A stretch of DNA of 64,000 bases from Candidatus Thiodiazotropha endoloripes (GTDB taxonomy: Bacteria > Pseudomonadota > Gammaproteobacteria > Chromatiales > Chromatiaceae): positions 124,001-188,000 of the forward strand of contig LVKA01000021.1 in assembly GCA_001709035.1 (NCBI GenBank). Reading direction: 5' to 3'. The notes beneath the pieces are model-generated. The model was not told where the DNA came from. It saw only the letters and a list, made by a program, of their open reading frames with translations, and made no database searches. This document shows, in pieces, positions 62,929 to 64,000 of the stretch (position 1 is its first letter; the number at the start of each line of letters is the position of its first letter). The position numbers and the translations under genes were made by a program.

Positions 62929-63513
62929 ATGAAAGAAGAAGGCAAAATACTGGATAGTGAGGAGTTATTGCATTTAGCGATGCATTCTAACAATCCAGAA
63001 CTGACTATAGAGTACTTGAAGCGAGTACTGGAAATGGATTGTGATAATAGTAAAGCATACTATTTACTTGGTGCCACTCATGCACAAATTGGGATGTATG
63101 ACAGAGCAATTCAAGAGATGAGTAAAGCTCTTGAAATTGATCCTACACTATCAACAGCTTGTTTTCAGCTTGGTCTCCTACACCTTACATCCGGTCGAGT
63201 TGAAGAAGCCAGAGAAGTTTGGTCTGCGCTTGATAAACTTGGAGAAGCAAACCCACTGTATTTATTTAAACGAGGAATGCTTTCACTCGTTATTGATGAA
63301 TTTGATGCCTGCATTGACGATTTGACTAACGGTATTGCATCAAATCAAATCAATGTAGCACTGAATAACGATATGCAGAAAATCATTGATAAGGCTAAAG
63401 AAGCTCAAAATACCACGAGCGCTTCAGATCCGTCTCAACAATCAAGTCAGACAGATGGTGGTCATCACATTTTACTTTCTGCCTATAAAAGCAACGACGA
63501 GACCGAGCACTAA
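62929..63513 (+). CDS. TPR-repeat protein, small
   Basis: This 194-residue protein has at least three TPR hairpins (NPELTIEYLKRVLEMDCDNSKAYYLLGATHAQIGMYDRAIQEMSKALEIDPTLSTACFQLGLLHLTSGRVEEAREVWSAL), followed by a polar Ser/Gln-rich tail (ASDPSQQSSQTDGG). The size and three-TPR layout resemble type III secretion class II chaperones as well as many general TPR proteins; nothing in the sequence decides between them. It lies 45 bases after the Cas2/SinR-like gene and 40 bases before the next. Confidence 0.75.
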   Translation: MKEEGKILDSEELLHLAMHSNNPELTIEYLKRVLEMDCDNSKAYYLLGATHAQIGMYDRAIQEMSKALEIDPTLSTACFQLGLLHLTSGRVEEAREVWSALDKLGEANPLYLFKRGMLSLVIDEFDACIDDLTNGIASNQINVALNNDMQKIIDKAKEAQNTTSASDPSQQSSQTDGGHHILLSAYKSNDETEH

Positions 63514-63553
63514 CCAGTGTTCGTTATATTATTTCACAAAGAACTGAATAATA

Positions 63554-63940
63554 ATGGATCCTATCAGTAAACTATCTAGATTACTCGAGACAATTCGCTC
63601 TCAGCAGGTTTCAGAAAATCGAAGCAAGAAACAAGTTGCTTCAAGTTCAGGTGAAGTCAATCAATCAAAAAAATCAACAAATCCAAGATCAAAACCATCC
63701 ATCAATCAATTATCAAATCGCATCAGTGAACGATTAAATCACCTCTCAGATTCTGAACAATCCAGCACCAAAGCAATTCAAGTATTCGTGGACTCTATTT
63801 TAGCATGGGAATTTGGAGATGAGTTTCTTCAAAGTGATTCATTTTTCAGATACTCGGAAAAAGTTAGAGATGTGATTGCTAATGATAAAAAACTTAGTCA
63901 TGAGTTTGATCTGCTTATAAACCAACTCACAAACAAATGA
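63554..63940 (+). CDS. Uncharacterised helical protein
   Basis: This 128-residue protein is of no recognised family. The first 55 residues are polar and basic (SRSKKQ-like, rich in Ser, Lys and Asn) and look disordered; the rest is helical (SNRISERLNHLSDSEQ, QVFVDSILAWEFGDEFL, YSEKVRDVIANDKKLSHEFDLLINQL). No membrane segment or signal is visible. It is in the same run as the TPR genes and overlaps the next gene by 4 bases (ATGA). Confidence 0.6.
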   Translation: MDPISKLSRLLETIRSQQVSENRSKKQVASSSGEVNQSKKSTNPRSKPSINQLSNRISERLNHLSDSEQSSTKAIQVFVDSILAWEFGDEFLQSDSFFRYSEKVRDVIANDKKLSHEFDLLINQLTNK

Positions 63941-64000
63941 TGCAACATCTTTTTACTACAGATCTATTTCATGCAACTGTACTTGCGTTTTTATTTTCAA
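63937..64000 (+). CDS. Start of a further gene, cut by the window edge
   Basis: An ATG at 63937 overlaps the stop of the preceding gene (ATGA) and opens a frame to the window end: MMQHLFTTDLFHATVLAFLFS. Twenty-one codons are visible. The last residues are hydrophobic, so a membrane segment may begin here. Function cannot be judged. Confidence 0.4.
   Translation, partial: MMQHLFTTDLFHATVLAFLFS

Overview
The window looks like a gammaproteobacterial chromosome, judged by the family content and flagellar gene style; the species cannot be named from sequence alone. It has three parts. (1) Positions 1-17335 hold a compact minus-strand run of 21 flagellar-type export, basal-body, rod and hook genes, from fliQ on the right to a partial FliM/FliN-like (SpoA) gene at the left edge. 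Most neighbours overlap or nearly touch, so they form one operon-like block. The FliG-position protein is very short (186 aa). No flagellin, filament cap, stator or chemotaxis gene is visible, so this may be a secondary flagellum or a flagellum-derived secretion apparatus. fliP and the rest of the C-ring would have to lie left of the window or elsewhere.

Positions 17336-18315 are AT-rich with no convincing gene. A HUH (REP-associated type) transposase gene follows.

(2) Positions 19474-61130 hold a polymorphic-toxin locus, all on the minus strand. The live gene is enormous: 33261-61130 encodes 9289 aa with RHS/YD repeats, about 2400 aa of RTX calcium-binding modules, two LamG-like domains, FN3/Ig-like domains, two LysM-like domains, a membrane segment, a Gly-Ala repeat and a C-terminal toxin tip of about 416 aa, followed by its immunity gene. 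Downstream lie four displaced (orphan) tip/immunity pairs: an HExxH peptidase with a zinc-ribbon partner, a JAB-like tip, a tip of unknown type, and an LHH nuclease with a SUKH partner. The live tip and all four orphans begin at the same 15-base junction, which encodes (S/N)QTT followed in four of the five by P. Three of the orphans also share linker sequence with each other. The orphans have no good start codon, so they look like a silent reservoir of alternative toxin ends that could be swapped onto the live gene.

Between the live gene and the reservoir sits a GC-richer element: a ParDE-like toxin-antitoxin pair, a tyrosine recombinase, a large CHC2/TOPRIM primase-like protein, an XRE regulator, a SymE-like protein and a DUF4291 protein. 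A direct repeat of about 380 bp, carrying the tail of the parE-like gene and ending exactly at the junction, flanks one orphan pair. This is physical evidence of how cassettes were inserted.

(3) Positions 61358-64000 (plus strand) hold two TPR proteins, a small Cas2/SinR-like protein, an uncharacterised helical protein and the start of a further gene cut by the window edge.
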